From positions 24,365 to 88,364 of the forward strand of contig NZ_RZMX01000017.1 in the NCBI RefSeq assembly GCF_003992665.1: a DNA stretch of 64,000 nucleotides, in the 5' to 3' direction. The notes beneath the pieces are model-generated. The model made no database searches. It was not told the origin of the DNA and worked only from the letters and a program-made list of their open reading frames with translations. The DNA is from Pelagibacterium montanilacus. Its GTDB lineage: Bacteria; Pseudomonadota; Alphaproteobacteria; Rhizobiales; Devosiaceae. Positions 53,350 through 62,461 of this stretch are shown piece by piece. Every line of letters begins with the position of its first letter. Within the stretch, counting starts at the first letter, position 1. Both the position numbers and the translations under genes were made by a program.

Positions 53350-54579
53350 TTACTGCAGAATGGCGTTGATGCGCTCGGCGGCTTCATTGAGCGTGGGCTC
53401 GATTTCGCCGTCACCGAGATAGATGGTCTGGAGCGCGTCTGAAGTGATCGCCGCGATTTCCTCCCAACCCGGGATGACCGGTGCGAACCGGGCGTCGGGC
53501 AGAAGGCCGGTGAACTGGCTCAGATCGGGATCCTCGGCAAAGGCGGGATCCTCAGCCACGGCGGTGAGCACAGGCAGGAATCCCTCGCCCTCCGAGAAGC
53601 GGACGCGCCATTCGGGCGAGAAGATGAAGTTGAGGAACTCCATCGCGCCTTCCTTGTTCTGGGCATTCTCGAACATGATGATCGAGTCCGTTACTCCATA
53701 GGTGCCGCGATCCCCGTCGGGCCCGGCCGGGATGGCGGCAACCCCATAGGGAAGATCGGGCACTTCGTCCGCGATCTGGTTGGACAGGAACGGCGCGGTG
53801 ATCATCATGCCGACGCGACCCTGCTTGAACAGGTTCTGGACGTCCTCGCGCGAATAGGACGTTACGCCCGGCTGGGTCAGGCCCTCGTCGATCATGGACT
53901 TGTAAAGCGCGGCGGCTTCGTAGGCAGCCTCGCTGTCGAGGCCCGAGGTGCCGTCTTCCTCGATCAGCTCGCCACCATAGGACCATAGCGCGTAGTAGAA
54001 ATAGACGTCGGTCTCGATCTCATTGCCCTGCAAGCCGAAGCCGAAGGTCTCGTCATCGAGCGCGCTGATCTGTTCGGCGGCAGCGACGAGCTCCTCCCAG
54101 GTCTCGGGCACAGCCTCGACCCCGGCCTCTTCCATCAGCTCAGTGTTGTAGTACATGGCGCGCGCCGAGGCGGCGATGGGAAGGCCATAGGTCTGGCCGT
54201 CCATAACCGAAGGTTCGAGGAAGGCGGGGATGAACCGGTCCGTCAGATCCGCGTCCATCATGTCATCGAGCGGGGCGGCAATGCCCTCGGACACGAAGTC
54301 GATCAGCCAGCGGGTCCCGATGATCGAGAGGTCGGCATTGACACCGCCGGAAATGTCGGTGGTCAGCTTCTGGAGGAGCACGTCCCACGGCACGACTTCA
54401 ATTTCGACCGCAGTGCCGGTTTCTTCCTCGAACGCGGCAGCCGCTTCCTGGAAATAGGGACCGGTCAGCGAGCTGTACTCGGCGACAGTGACCCGGACGC
54501 TCTGGGCTTGCGCCGCGCCGGCCATGAGCGAGAGCGCCGCGCCGGCCAACGTCGCCTTCTTGATGGCATCGAGAGACAT
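53350..54579 (-). CDS. Sugar-binding protein of ABC importer (family 1)
   Basis: 409 residues with a Sec signal peptide: MSLDAIKKATLAGAALSLMA, then GAAQAQ|SVRVTV. The start has aaggag 6-7 bp upstream. Mature marks: YFQEAAAAFEEETGTAVEIE, WLIDFVSEGIAAPLDDMMDA, YGLPIAASARAMYYNTELME and GRVGMMITAPFLSNQIAD, usual for MalE/UgpB-type proteins. The open frame extends 277 codons further as antisense to the SDR gene and is a shadow. It is the first gene of the minus-strand importer operon, divergent from SDR/ATPase/RpiR. Confidence 0.92.
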   Translation of the reverse strand: MSLDAIKKATLAGAALSLMAGAAQAQSVRVTVAEYSSLTGPYFQEAAAAFEEETGTAVEIEVVPWDVLLQKLTTDISGGVNADLSIIGTRWLIDFVSEGIAAPLDDMMDADLTDRFIPAFLEPSVMDGQTYGLPIAASARAMYYNTELMEEAGVEAVPETWEELVAAAEQISALDDETFGFGLQGNEIETDVYFYYALWSYGGELIEEDGTSGLDSEAAYEAAALYKSMIDEGLTQPGVTSYSREDVQNLFKQGRVGMMITAPFLSNQIADEVPDLPYGVAAIPAGPDGDRGTYGVTDSIIMFENAQNKEGAMEFLNFIFSPEWRVRFSEGEGFLPVLTAVAEDPAFAEDPDLSQFTGLLPDARFAPVIPGWEEIAAITSDALQTIYLGDGEIEPTLNEAAERINAILQ

Positions 54580-54747
54580 GAGTTTTCTCCTTAGGTTGCA
54601 AGGGCCACGTCCGAAGACGCAATCTCCTGCATGACGATGCCTGTCATTTTTTTTCATACTGACACAGGAATGCAAGTGAAAATCCAAACCCGTGTTGATT
54701 TCTTTCACAACGCCTGACAAGCTCCGCTCACTCTGACCAATCAATGG

Positions 54748-55542
54748 ATGGCGCATTGCATGATTGATTTTTCGGGTAAGCGGATCGTGGTGACCGGCGC
54801 GGCGGGAGGCGTGGGCAAGGCGCTGACGCGCGTGTTTTCGCGGGCCGGCGGGCATGTGATTGCACTCGATATCGACGGCAAGGCGCTCGCGGGCATCGGC
54901 GCCGGTGAGATTCATACGGTCGATCTCACCGATCTTGGCGCCACGCGAGAGACCATCAATGCGATCCTCGCCGATGGCGCTCCGGACGTCGTGCTGAGCA
55001 ACCTGGGATGGACGCGGGCGGAAACGTTCGATGAGCTTGACGACCAAAGCATGGCCTTCGAGCTCGACATCAACCTCGGAGCCTCCATGCGGTTGTCGCG
55101 CCTGCTGCTGCCTGCGCTTGTCGAAAAGGCCAAGACCGATCCGGTCGCCTATATCTTCATTTCCTCGGTCAACGCCCACGCCCATTTCGGCAACCCCGCC
55201 TATGCGGCGGCAAAAGGGGGGCTGGAAGCCTGGTCGCGCGGCATTGCAACCGAGTACGGAGCTCACGGGATCCGCTCGAACGTGATTGCACCGGCCTCGA
55301 TCCGCACCATGGCCTGGGACCACAGGTTCGAAAAGGATCCCGACGTGGGCAAAGCCGTGTCCCGGCTCTACCCCATGGGACGCATGGTCGAGCCCGAGGA
55401 AGTCGCCCATGCCGCAGCCTTTCTCGCCTCGCCGCTGGCCAGTGCCATCACCGGCATCACCCTGCCGGTCGATTGCGGGCTGATGGCATCGAACCTTGGA
55501 TTTCTAGACGCGATCGCACCAGACAGGATGAATGATGGCTGA
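54748..55542 (+). CDS. SDR-family oxidoreductase
   Basis: 264 residues. IVVTGAAGGVGKALTRVFSR, the cofactor loop VVLSNLGWTRAE (NNAG-like), IFISSVNAHAHFGNPAYAAA with catalytic Ser, Tyr and Lys (YAAAK), and GITLPVDCGLMASN at the end: a complete classical SDR. It oxidises or reduces a sugar-type alcohol/ketone with NAD(P). The ATG at 54760 is a possible alternative start. Its 3' end overlaps the ATPase gene by 11 bp, so they are coupled. Confidence 0.9.
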   Translation: MAHCMIDFSGKRIVVTGAAGGVGKALTRVFSRAGGHVIALDIDGKALAGIGAGEIHTVDLTDLGATRETINAILADGAPDVVLSNLGWTRAETFDELDDQSMAFELDINLGASMRLSRLLLPALVEKAKTDPVAYIFISSVNAHAHFGNPAYAAAKGGLEAWSRGIATEYGAHGIRSNVIAPASIRTMAWDHRFEKDPDVGKAVSRLYPMGRMVEPEEVAHAAAFLASPLASAITGITLPVDCGLMASNLGFLDAIAPDRMNDG

Positions 55543-56602
55543 GCTTGAACTCAAGAACATCAACAAGCAATTCGGCAAGGTCACGGTCATACCGGAATTG
55601 TCGCTGGACGTGGCCGATGGTGAGTTCGTGGTGCTGGTCGGCCCCTCGGGCTGCGGAAAGTCCACGCTTTTGCGCATGATCGCGGGGCTCGAGGAGATCA
55701 GCGGCGGCGAGATGCTGCTTGACGGGCAACTGGCCAACGACCTTCCGCCCCAGCGGCGCGACATCTCGATGGTGTTCCAGTCCTATGCGCTGTTTCCGCA
55801 TATGTCGGCGCGCAAGAACATCACCTTCGGCCCCCGGATCAGGGGCGAGGGCCGCGACCGCATCCAAGAGCGCACCAAGCGCGCCGCGTCGATTTTGAAC
55901 CTCGACGCCTATCTCGACCGGGCCCCGGGCCAGCTTTCGGGCGGCCAGCGCCAGCGGGTGGCGATGGGGCGTTCGATCGTGCGCGATCCAAAGGTATTCC
56001 TGTTCGACGAACCGCTCTCGAACCTCGACGCCAAGCTGCGCATTGCCATGCGCACCGAGATCAAGGCCCTGCACCAGAAGCTGGGGACGACGACGGTCTA
56101 TGTGACCCACGACCAGATCGAGGCCATGACCATGGCCGACCGAATCGTGGTGATGCAGGGAGGGCGGATCGAGCAGGTCGGGGCGCCGCTCGATCTCTAT
56201 GACCGCCCGGTCAACAAGTTCGTTGCCGGGTTCATCGGCTCGCCGGCGATGAGCTTTCTGCCGGCCCGGTACAAGGCCGAGGGTAGCGGCAAGGCGGTGT
56301 TCGAGAGCGGCGCGGAACTGGCTCTCGGCACCATCGCGGCCGAGGATGACCAAAAGGTCTCGATCGGCATCCGGCCCGAGAACTATCGGGTGGCTCCGGA
56401 TGGCGCGCTTTCGCTGCGCGTCGAGGTGATCGAGCCGACAGGGCCCGAAACGCTGGTTTTCGGCACCATGGAGGGCGAACCGATCCGCTGCGTGTTCCGT
56501 GACCGGCTGGAGGCCAGGCCCGGGGACACGCTCACGCTCCATGCCGCACCCGAGCACGTGCACGTCTTTGCCGCTGACTCGGGAGAGCGGCTGGGCCCAT
56601 GA
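55532..56602 (+). CDS. Sugar ABC transporter ATPase, UgpC/MalK type
   Basis: 356 residues. Walker A GPSGCGKSTLL, Q-loop VFQSYALFPHM, signature LSGGQRQRVAMGRSI, Walker B VFLFDEPLSNLD and the H-loop YVTHDQIEAMTMAD are all present, followed by the regulatory TOBE/OB part (GIRPENYRVAPDGALSL). Multi-partner ATPase type. It probably powers the importer encoded divergently at 51400-54579, and perhaps also the ATPase-less system at 201-3287. Confidence 0.93.
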   Translation: MMAELELKNINKQFGKVTVIPELSLDVADGEFVVLVGPSGCGKSTLLRMIAGLEEISGGEMLLDGQLANDLPPQRRDISMVFQSYALFPHMSARKNITFGPRIRGEGRDRIQERTKRAASILNLDAYLDRAPGQLSGGQRQRVAMGRSIVRDPKVFLFDEPLSNLDAKLRIAMRTEIKALHQKLGTTTVYVTHDQIEAMTMADRIVVMQGGRIEQVGAPLDLYDRPVNKFVAGFIGSPAMSFLPARYKAEGSGKAVFESGAELALGTIAAEDDQKVSIGIRPENYRVAPDGALSLRVEVIEPTGPETLVFGTMEGEPIRCVFRDRLEARPGDTLTLHAAPEHVHVFAADSGERLGP

Positions 56603-57501
56603 GCCAAGGCAGAAGGCCGGAGCGGCATGTCGACATCATCGTGCGGCTCAAGTCGCGGCGCGGCCACGGGCATGGCGCCGAAACCCGGCTGATCGATGCG
56701 ATCCTGGGCGATCTGCACTTTGCCACCCATGCTTCGGTGACCGAGCTGGCGCGGCGGGCCGAGGTGAGCGAGCCGACCGTGACCCGGCTGGCGCGGGCGC
56801 TCGGCTTTGAAGGCACGCGGCAGATGAAGGTGCACATGGCCCAGGCGCTGGCCATCGGCGGGGCCTATCTGCGCGAGGTCGAGCCCGGCGGCAGGCCCGA
56901 CACGTCCACCCAGATCACGTCCGAAGTGTGCAGCCGGGCCCATGCCGCGCTGGACCTGATCAGCGTGGCGCTGACCAATGTGGATGTGGACGCGCTGGGC
57001 AAGACCATCGCCGGGGCCAAGCAGATCATGATCTACGGGACAGGCGGGAACTCCTCGATGGCCGCGACCGAAATGCACAACCGGCTGTTCCGGCTGGGGC
57101 TCAACTGCTGCCCCTATATCGACCCCCAGCTCCAGCGCATGAGCGCCTCGGTGGCGACGCATGGCTCGCTGATCATCGCATTCTCGATTTCCGGGCGGAT
57201 CAGGTCGGTCAACGATGCCGTCTCGATCGGCAAGCAGTACGGCGCGACGACGATCGCCGTGACGGTGCCCGAGAGCCCGCTGGCCGAGACCGCCGATATC
57301 CTCGTGCCCTTCCATTTTCACGAGGACGGCAACCTCTACAAGCCCACCTCGAGCCGCTATGCGCTGCTCGCCGTGCTCGACGTGATGGCGATGTCCGCAG
57401 CCCAGACCATCGGCCCTGCCGTCCTCGAACCGCTCCGGCGCGTACGCCAGAGCCTTGCCACCTCCGAGATTACCGACCCACTGCATCCGATCGGGGATTA
57501 G
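56599..57501 (+). CDS. MurR/RpiR-family transcriptional regulator
   Basis: 300 residues starting at an ATG overlapping the ATPase stop (ATGA). N-terminal HTH_6 (FATHASVTELARRAEVSEPT, TRLARALGFEGTRQMKVHMA) and C-terminal SIS domain (IMIYGTGGNSSMAATEMHNR, IIAFSISGRIRSVNDAVSIG) that senses phosphosugars. It probably controls this operon and the divergent importer. Candidate sites are the palindrome at 53297 and A/T-rich DNA at 54640-54740. Confidence 0.92.
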   Translation: MSQGRRPERHVDIIVRLKSRRGHGHGAETRLIDAILGDLHFATHASVTELARRAEVSEPTVTRLARALGFEGTRQMKVHMAQALAIGGAYLREVEPGGRPDTSTQITSEVCSRAHAALDLISVALTNVDVDALGKTIAGAKQIMIYGTGGNSSMAATEMHNRLFRLGLNCCPYIDPQLQRMSASVATHGSLIIAFSISGRIRSVNDAVSIGKQYGATTIAVTVPESPLAETADILVPFHFHEDGNLYKPTSSRYALLAVLDVMAMSAAQTIGPAVLEPLRRVRQSLATSEITDPLHPIGD

Positions 57502-57646
57502 GGTCTGCGGTGCTGGTGTGTCGTCGTTGGCGCTGAACAACTGTCGCGCCATCGGCCCGCACCGTCGAGAGCACTGGTCAGGGGGGCGATAATCTGGCAA
57601 GAGTCACGCCTTGCTAGCGGAACGAACTCGATTGCGCAGAGACCTC

Positions 57647-58648
57647 ATGCGGCGAAAACCGCCCACAATGGTTGACGTGGCCAAGCTGGCGAATGTCGCT
57701 CCCATGACCGTATCGCGGGCGCTCAAGGACGATGGTGCCGTAAGCCGGGTCACCCGGGCTCGCGTGAGGGCAGCGGCCGAAGAGCTGGGCTATGTGCTCG
57801 ATGGCACTGCGGCGGGACTGTCGTCGCGGAAATCGGGCTTCGTCGCCATGCTCATCCCGTCGCTCGACAATGCCAATTTCGCCGCGACGTTCAGGGCGAT
57901 GTCCGAGCGGATCGAGGTGCACAACCTTCAGATCCTGCTGGGCAACACCAACTATCTGGTCGAGCAGGAAGAGAAGCTGATCGCCCAGATGCTGACCCGG
58001 CGGCCCGAAGCGCTGGTTGTGACCGGGGGGACCCATACCGACCGGGCGCGGCGGCTGTTGAACAATGCCGGCGTACCCGTGGTGGAGACGTGGGACCTTC
58101 CCCCCGACCCCATCGACACGGTGGTGGGGTTTTCCAACGCGGAGACGTCCCGGCTGGTGGTCGACCATTTCATCGACCGTGGCTATCGCAAGATCGGGTA
58201 TATCGGCGGCGATACGTTGCGCGACACCCGGGGGCACGACCGCAAGCGCGGTTTCGTTCAGGCGCTCGAGCAGTGGGGGCTCTCGGCTGAGCGCACGATA
58301 CCCGCCCGCCCCCCGATCACGATGCAGGAAGGCGCCCTGGCAATGCGTCGGCTGCTTGAACAATGGCCGGACACACGGGCTGTGATGTGCGTGTCGGACC
58401 TAGCGGCCTTCGGGGCCCTGACAGAATGCCAGCGCAAGGGGATCAGGGTCCCCCAGGACATCGCGATCGCGGGGTTCGGCGCCTACGACATATCGGCCCA
58501 GTGCGTGCCCTCGATCACAACGATCGACGTCAACGCGGCTGAGATCGGCGCGCAGACGGCCGAGGTTATTGTCCGCATGCTCAAGACCGAGGGCCTGCAG
58601 CAGGAAATCAGGCTCAAGCCGCGCCTTGTGATCCGCGACTCGAGTTAG
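57647..58648 (+). CDS. LacI-family transcriptional regulator
   Basis: 333 residues from MRRKPPTMVDVAKLANVAPM; a TTG 12 codons upstream is a possible but less likely start. The helix-turn-helix and hinge (MTVSRALKDDGAVSRVTRAR, LGYVLDGTAAGL) and a periplasmic-binding-protein-like sensor (VAMLIPSLDNANFAATFRAM, GYIGGDTLRDTRGHDRKRGF, AVMCVSDLAAFGALTE) are complete. GntR-like gluconate repressors of the LacI family look similar. It likely controls one of the neighbouring sugar systems. Confidence 0.92.
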   Translation: MRRKPPTMVDVAKLANVAPMTVSRALKDDGAVSRVTRARVRAAAEELGYVLDGTAAGLSSRKSGFVAMLIPSLDNANFAATFRAMSERIEVHNLQILLGNTNYLVEQEEKLIAQMLTRRPEALVVTGGTHTDRARRLLNNAGVPVVETWDLPPDPIDTVVGFSNAETSRLVVDHFIDRGYRKIGYIGGDTLRDTRGHDRKRGFVQALEQWGLSAERTIPARPPITMQEGALAMRRLLEQWPDTRAVMCVSDLAAFGALTECQRKGIRVPQDIAIAGFGAYDISAQCVPSITTIDVNAAEIGAQTAEVIVRMLKTEGLQQEIRLKPRLVIRDSS

Positions 58649-58663
58649 GCCGCGAGGCCTGAT

Positions 58664-58996
58664 CTAGGAGGGCTGGTGGCGGTCGGCAGAAAAGACGGTG
58701 TGAAAGACCTCGCCATCGAACAGCTCCAGCAGCCCTTTTGACGCCTCCCGGCTGCGGGCCCGGGCATCGGAGGCCAGCGCTGCGGCGATGTCCTCGCGCG
58801 TCTCGAACTCCATCACGAGCACCAGCGGGAGCGGATGATCCTGCGCATCGGTTTCCACCTGTCTCATCACGCGCACATCGCGAACGCGCGGGAACTGGCG
58901 CCACAGCGGAACCATGGTCGTCTCGACGATCTCATCGAACGCCTGGGCGCATCCGGGTCTGACCGTGCCCCGGAAAAAGGCGCAGCGAATGAACAT
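58664..58996 (-). CDS. Small EthD/ABM-like ferredoxin-fold protein
   Basis: 110 residues beginning MFIRCAFFRGTVRPGCAQAF with gggaga upstream. It shows a beta-alpha-beta-beta-alpha-beta pattern (WRQFPRVRDVRVMRQVETDA, LVLVMEFETREDIAAALASD), typical of stress-responsive alpha/beta-barrel or EthD-type proteins. These small dimeric proteins appear with degradation genes. Convergent with the LacI gene, separated by 15 bp. The exact subfamily is uncertain. Confidence 0.75.
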   Translation of the reverse strand: MFIRCAFFRGTVRPGCAQAFDEIVETTMVPLWRQFPRVRDVRVMRQVETDAQDHPLPLVLVMEFETREDIAAALASDARARSREASKGLLELFDGEVFHTVFSADRHQPS

Positions 58997-59045
58997 GCTG
59001 GTCTCCCTGTTGGTGGCTTTGCGAGAGTTCCTGTTCCGGTCGAGT

Positions 59046-59126
59046 CAGAACAGGAGCTGCAAGTTCTTGATCTGTCGCGTTTCCGAACCGGAAAAGTGTT
59101 GCGCCTTTGCCTGGGAACGCTCTAGG
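59046..59126 (-). repeat. Dispersed extragenic repeat, copy with 26-bp core
   Basis: Positions 59075-59100 are identical, on the other strand, to 22051-22076 over 26 bases, and adjoining blocks (aacaggagctgcaagttctt) recur near 44897 in degenerate form. A shorter fragment (cagctcctgttctgatgg) lies near 61153. It lies between the small ferredoxin-fold gene and the hydrolase gene on the same strand. Confidence 0.8.
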
Positions 59127-59961
59127 CCCCAAGCTTTCTCGCCGAGAACGCAGTGAGCGCAGAGACGAAGCGTTCGGGATGCTCTGCCTGCAGACCGTGC
59201 CCGCCATCGGGGAACGTGATGACGGTCGCGTCGGGCAGCCGGGCAGCGAGTTCGTCGACATCCTCCTGAATCCGAAAGAGCCGGTCGTGAAGGCCGGTCA
59301 GGACCAGCGTCGGAAGCATAAGGGCCTCATAGGGCAGCGCCCAGTCGGCCTTGTGGACGCCATGGGCGAGGCGCAGGCGCGGGTTGTCGGGCGGCGGTGC
59401 AGTATAATATCCCCCTTCACGGAGATGGCTGGGGCGCATCCGCTCAAGTTCATCGCGCCCCGAGAGGACGGGGCGGAGCACGTCGAACAAAAGCTCGGTT
59501 CCGCCGATCGCGATCAGCCGGTCCTCAAGGGTGTTGATCCATTCGGTCTGTGCAGTGGGCTTGCGCAGGGTGTTGATCAGAACAAGACCTTCCGCGCGGG
59601 TGCCGGCGAGCCAGGCCCGTGCGGCGAACATGCCTCCAATCGAGAGGCCGACGAGGACCGGTCGCTGGGGCTGCAGGCGTTCACAGACGAGCCCGATATC
59701 CGATATGATCTCATCGGGCTCAAGCAAGGCCGTTGCGCCATATCTCGACTTGCCCTGCCCGCGGTAGTCGAAGCTGAGCGTGCCGTATCCCTTCTCGCGC
59801 AGCAATGGCGCAATGACCGGCTCCCAGACCTCGGTCGACGCCCCCATCGAGTTGGCGAACACGAATGTGGTCAGGTTTGCCTGCGGACGATGATGGATCG
59901 CGTGGATCGCGTTGTCGTCGTCGATTTCAACTTCGGTTGCCTGCGGCTGCACTGCTGTCAT
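59122..59961 (-). CDS. Alpha/beta-fold hydrolase
   Basis: 279 residues with gggaggg upstream. Oxyanion region FVFANSMGASTEVW, nucleophile Ser in LVGLSIGGMFAARA (G-x-S-x-G), acid in LTGLHDRLFRIQ and His in ITFPDGGHGLQAEHP complete a Ser-Asp-His triad. It resembles 3-oxoadipate enol-lactonase and other lactone or ester hydrolases (NSMGAS start). Divergent from the 2-hydroxyacid dehydrogenase gene across a region with two identical palindromes, so the two are likely co-regulated. Confidence 0.9.
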   Translation of the reverse strand: MTAVQPQATEVEIDDDNAIHAIHHRPQANLTTFVFANSMGASTEVWEPVIAPLLREKGYGTLSFDYRGQGKSRYGATALLEPDEIISDIGLVCERLQPQRPVLVGLSIGGMFAARAWLAGTRAEGLVLINTLRKPTAQTEWINTLEDRLIAIGGTELLFDVLRPVLSGRDELERMRPSHLREGGYYTAPPPDNPRLRLAHGVHKADWALPYEALMLPTLVLTGLHDRLFRIQEDVDELAARLPDATVITFPDGGHGLQAEHPERFVSALTAFSARKLGA

Positions 59962-59995
59962 GGAACTCCCTCCCTCGGCTGGAAAAGACCTAACA

Positions 59996-60009
59996 TGATA
60001 TCGATATCA
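59996..60009. promoter_or_regulatory. Palindrome tgatatcgatatca, site 1
   Basis: Perfect 14-bp palindrome 35 bp upstream of the hydrolase ATG (59961, minus strand). Identical to site 2 at 60148. Likely regulator operator. Confidence 0.7.
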
Positions 60010-60147
60010 ACATCCAGCCCGCACCCACGGATCGCCATGCCTGAAATCAGCAAATTTGAGCAGAATTTGCCCGCAGCAAACCCGCGTTCTCCGCCGATTG
60101 GGGACCAGTGAAGCGATACACGGTCTCTAGCCAGTCCGCCCCCCATT

Positions 60148-60161
60148 TGATATCGATATCA
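60148..60161. promoter_or_regulatory. Palindrome tgatatcgatatca, site 2
   Basis: Perfect 14-bp palindrome 28 bp upstream of the GTG of the 2-hydroxyacid dehydrogenase gene, identical to site 1. A related half site (ttgatatcg) occurs at about 62443, between the iron-type dehydrogenase gene and the LysR fragment. Confidence 0.7.
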
Positions 60162-60188
60162 TCAACAGTTCGGAGGAGGAGAACAGGC

Positions 60189-61136
60189 GTGTCGACACCA
60201 GAAATCCTGCAGGTTTCCCGTTACCCTGAGGCGATACAGGCCCAACTCGAGCAGCGGTTCAAGGTGCATCGCTATTTCGATGCCGCGGACCCATCCGCCC
60301 TGCTCGATGACGTCGGTCCCAAGATCCGGGCGATTGCGACCAATGGGGAAGTGGGCGCCAGCCGCAGCCTGATAGAGGCTTGCCAGGCGCTGGAACTGAT
60401 TTCGGTCTTCGGCGTCGGCTATGATCCGGTAGACGTCAAAGCTTGTCGCGACCATCAGGTGAAGGTGACCAACACGCCAGACGTCCTGACCGCTGACGTC
60501 GCCGACCTGGCCGTCGGCATGATGCTTTGCCTTGGCCGAAGCATGGTTCCGGCCCACCATTGGGTGACCGAGGGCAAATGGGCGGAGCGGCCCTTCCCTC
60601 TGTCGAACCGCGTCCAGGGCCGCAAGGCCGGAATTCTGGGACTGGGGCGGATCGGTGAAAGCATCGGACGCCGGCTATTGGGTTTCGACATGGACATCGG
60701 ATATTATTCCCGCGCCGCCAAAGCGCAGGCCGACGCGTCCTGGACCTATTTCGATACGCCCGAAAAGCTCGCCGCTCACAGCGACTTTCTGTTCGTGAGC
60801 GTTGCCGCGGGGGCCCAGACCCGTCACATCGTCGACGAGAAGGTCATTTCAGCCCTTGGGCCCCAAGGCATGCTCATCAACATCTCGCGTGGCGCGAATG
60901 TGGATGAAACCGCCCTTCTCGCAGCACTGACGTCAGGCACGCTAGGATGGGCGGCGCTCGACGTTTTCCAGAACGAGCCGACAATCGATCCCCAGTTCCT
61001 GGCGCTGGAAAACGTGCTGTTGCAGCCGCACCACGGATCGGGGACCCACGAGACGAGACGGGCAATGGGGCAACTCGTCATCGACAACCTTTCGGCGCAC
61101 TTCGAGGGTAAGCCGCTTCTGACGCCGGCCCTCTGA
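60189..61136 (+). CDS. D-isomer-specific 2-hydroxyacid dehydrogenase
   Basis: 315 residues from GTG 60189, preceded by ggaggaggag; the ATG at 60108 lies before the palindrome and has no site. NAD fold AGILGLGRIGESIGRRLLGF, catalytic Arg in LINISRGANVDETALL, Glu in ALDVFQNEPTIDP and His in VLLQPHHGSGTHETR. It resembles hydroxypyruvate/glyoxylate reductases. It probably reduces or oxidises the 2-oxo/2-hydroxy acid produced in the pathway served by the neighbouring hydrolase and alcohol dehydrogenase. Confidence 0.92.
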   Translation: MSTPEILQVSRYPEAIQAQLEQRFKVHRYFDAADPSALLDDVGPKIRAIATNGEVGASRSLIEACQALELISVFGVGYDPVDVKACRDHQVKVTNTPDVLTADVADLAVGMMLCLGRSMVPAHHWVTEGKWAERPFPLSNRVQGRKAGILGLGRIGESIGRRLLGFDMDIGYYSRAAKAQADASWTYFDTPEKLAAHSDFLFVSVAAGAQTRHIVDEKVISALGPQGMLINISRGANVDETALLAALTSGTLGWAALDVFQNEPTIDPQFLALENVLLQPHHGSGTHETRRAMGQLVIDNLSAHFEGKPLLTPAL

Positions 61137-61239
61137 GCGCCTGCCTTGGGCTGCAGCTCCTGTTCTGATGGAACCGGGAGAGCATCAGATCGTCGATTTT
61201 CCCTCGACGCGCGGCTTGAAATCCGCCGCGCCGGTCGCC

Positions 61240-62352
61240 TCACATAGCTTGCTCGAGCAGGTCGATATAGTCCTGCTGCGTTGCGGTGCGCGGATTGGTG
61301 AGGTGGCAATGGTCCTTCATCGCGTTCTGAGAGACCACCTCCAGCATCGCCTCGGTGACGCCCATGACGCCAAGCCCGGACGGCATGTCCAGTCGGGCGT
61401 TGAGCTGGCTGATCGCGACGTCGGGGTCGCCGCCGAGCAGGTCCACGAGCCGGCTCCACTTTTCCCCGATCTCGCCCCTGTTGAACCGCAGGACCGCCGG
61501 CATGAGGACGGCGTTGAGCGTCCCGTGATGCAGGTTGAGGGATTTGACGGCACCCAACGCATGGGTCAGAGCGTGGACTGCGCCCAGTCCCTTCTGGAAG
61601 GCCATGGCCCCCTCAAGCGCACACATCATCATGTCCCGGCGCGCGTCGACATCGCCTGGATCGGCGACCGCCCGCTCGATCGTGCCAATTCCACGCGCCA
61701 ATCCATCGATGGCGATGGCGTCCGCCGGAGGATTATAGCTCGAGGCCATGAAGGTCTCGAGGCAATGGGAGATGGCATCCATGCCGGTGGCCGCAGTGAG
61801 GGCCGCAGGCAACCCGTAGGTGAGCTGGGGATCGCACAGGGCGATGGTCGGGAGCATGTGCGGGGAGAGAATACCAAGCTTGCGCCCGTCTGCAGTGGTG
61901 ACGATGGCCGCCCGGCCGACCTCTGAACCGGTACCGGACGTGGTCGGGATGGCGATCATGGGGCACATCCCTGGCTTGATGCGGGACAGCCCGCCCTCGA
62001 CCACAGCATACTGGGCAAGCGGAGGCTCATGGCTCGACAAAAGGCGCACGGCCTTGGCAAGATCCAGCGACGACCCGCCCCCGAGCCCGATCACGCCGTC
62101 GCAGCCGGCACTTTGGAACAGTGCATAGGCCTGGTTGATGGCCTCTTCGGTGGGGTTTGCCGGCGTATCGGAGAAAATGACGGCGTCCGCTTTGAGCAAC
62201 CCGGCAATCTTTTCGACCATGCCCGTGGCAAGAAGGCCCCGGTCGGAGGCAATCATGGGCCGGCTGATGCCCAGATCATCGATCAGGGCTGGCAGCTGCC
62301 CGATTGCACCCTCTCCAAATTCGATCCGGGTCAGATAATTTATAGTGCTCAC
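61240..62352 (-). CDS. Iron-containing alcohol dehydrogenase
   Basis: 370 residues starting MSTINYLTRIEFGEGAIGQL. NAD region VIGLGGGSSLDLAKAV and IAIPTTSGTGSEVGRAAIVT; metal ligands in TGMDAISHCLETFM (Asp, His), VHALTHALGAVK (His) and LNLHHGTLNAVLMPAV (His). Family includes lactaldehyde, 1,3-propanediol and maleylacetate reductases. Convergent with the hydroxyacid dehydrogenase and divergent from the truncated LysR gene, which probably regulated it. Confidence 0.92.
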   Translation of the reverse strand: MSTINYLTRIEFGEGAIGQLPALIDDLGISRPMIASDRGLLATGMVEKIAGLLKADAVIFSDTPANPTEEAINQAYALFQSAGCDGVIGLGGGSSLDLAKAVRLLSSHEPPLAQYAVVEGGLSRIKPGMCPMIAIPTTSGTGSEVGRAAIVTTADGRKLGILSPHMLPTIALCDPQLTYGLPAALTAATGMDAISHCLETFMASSYNPPADAIAIDGLARGIGTIERAVADPGDVDARRDMMMCALEGAMAFQKGLGAVHALTHALGAVKSLNLHHGTLNAVLMPAVLRFNRGEIGEKWSRLVDLLGGDPDVAISQLNARLDMPSGLGVMGVTEAMLEVVSQNAMKDHCHLTNPRTATQQDYIDLLEQAM

Positions 62353-62461
62353 GGGTCCTCCCCCATCGCTGAAAGCATGAACGGTGATAATTGAAATTTC
62401 ACATGCTGTTCAAACGATATTAGCTGTTAGAGATATCGCAAAGTTGATATCGTGGCACCGT

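Noticed and set aside
53350..55410. 686-codon frame extending the binding protein upstream
   Set aside because: The extension is antisense to a complete SDR gene; the signal peptide and ribosome site at 54579 define the start.
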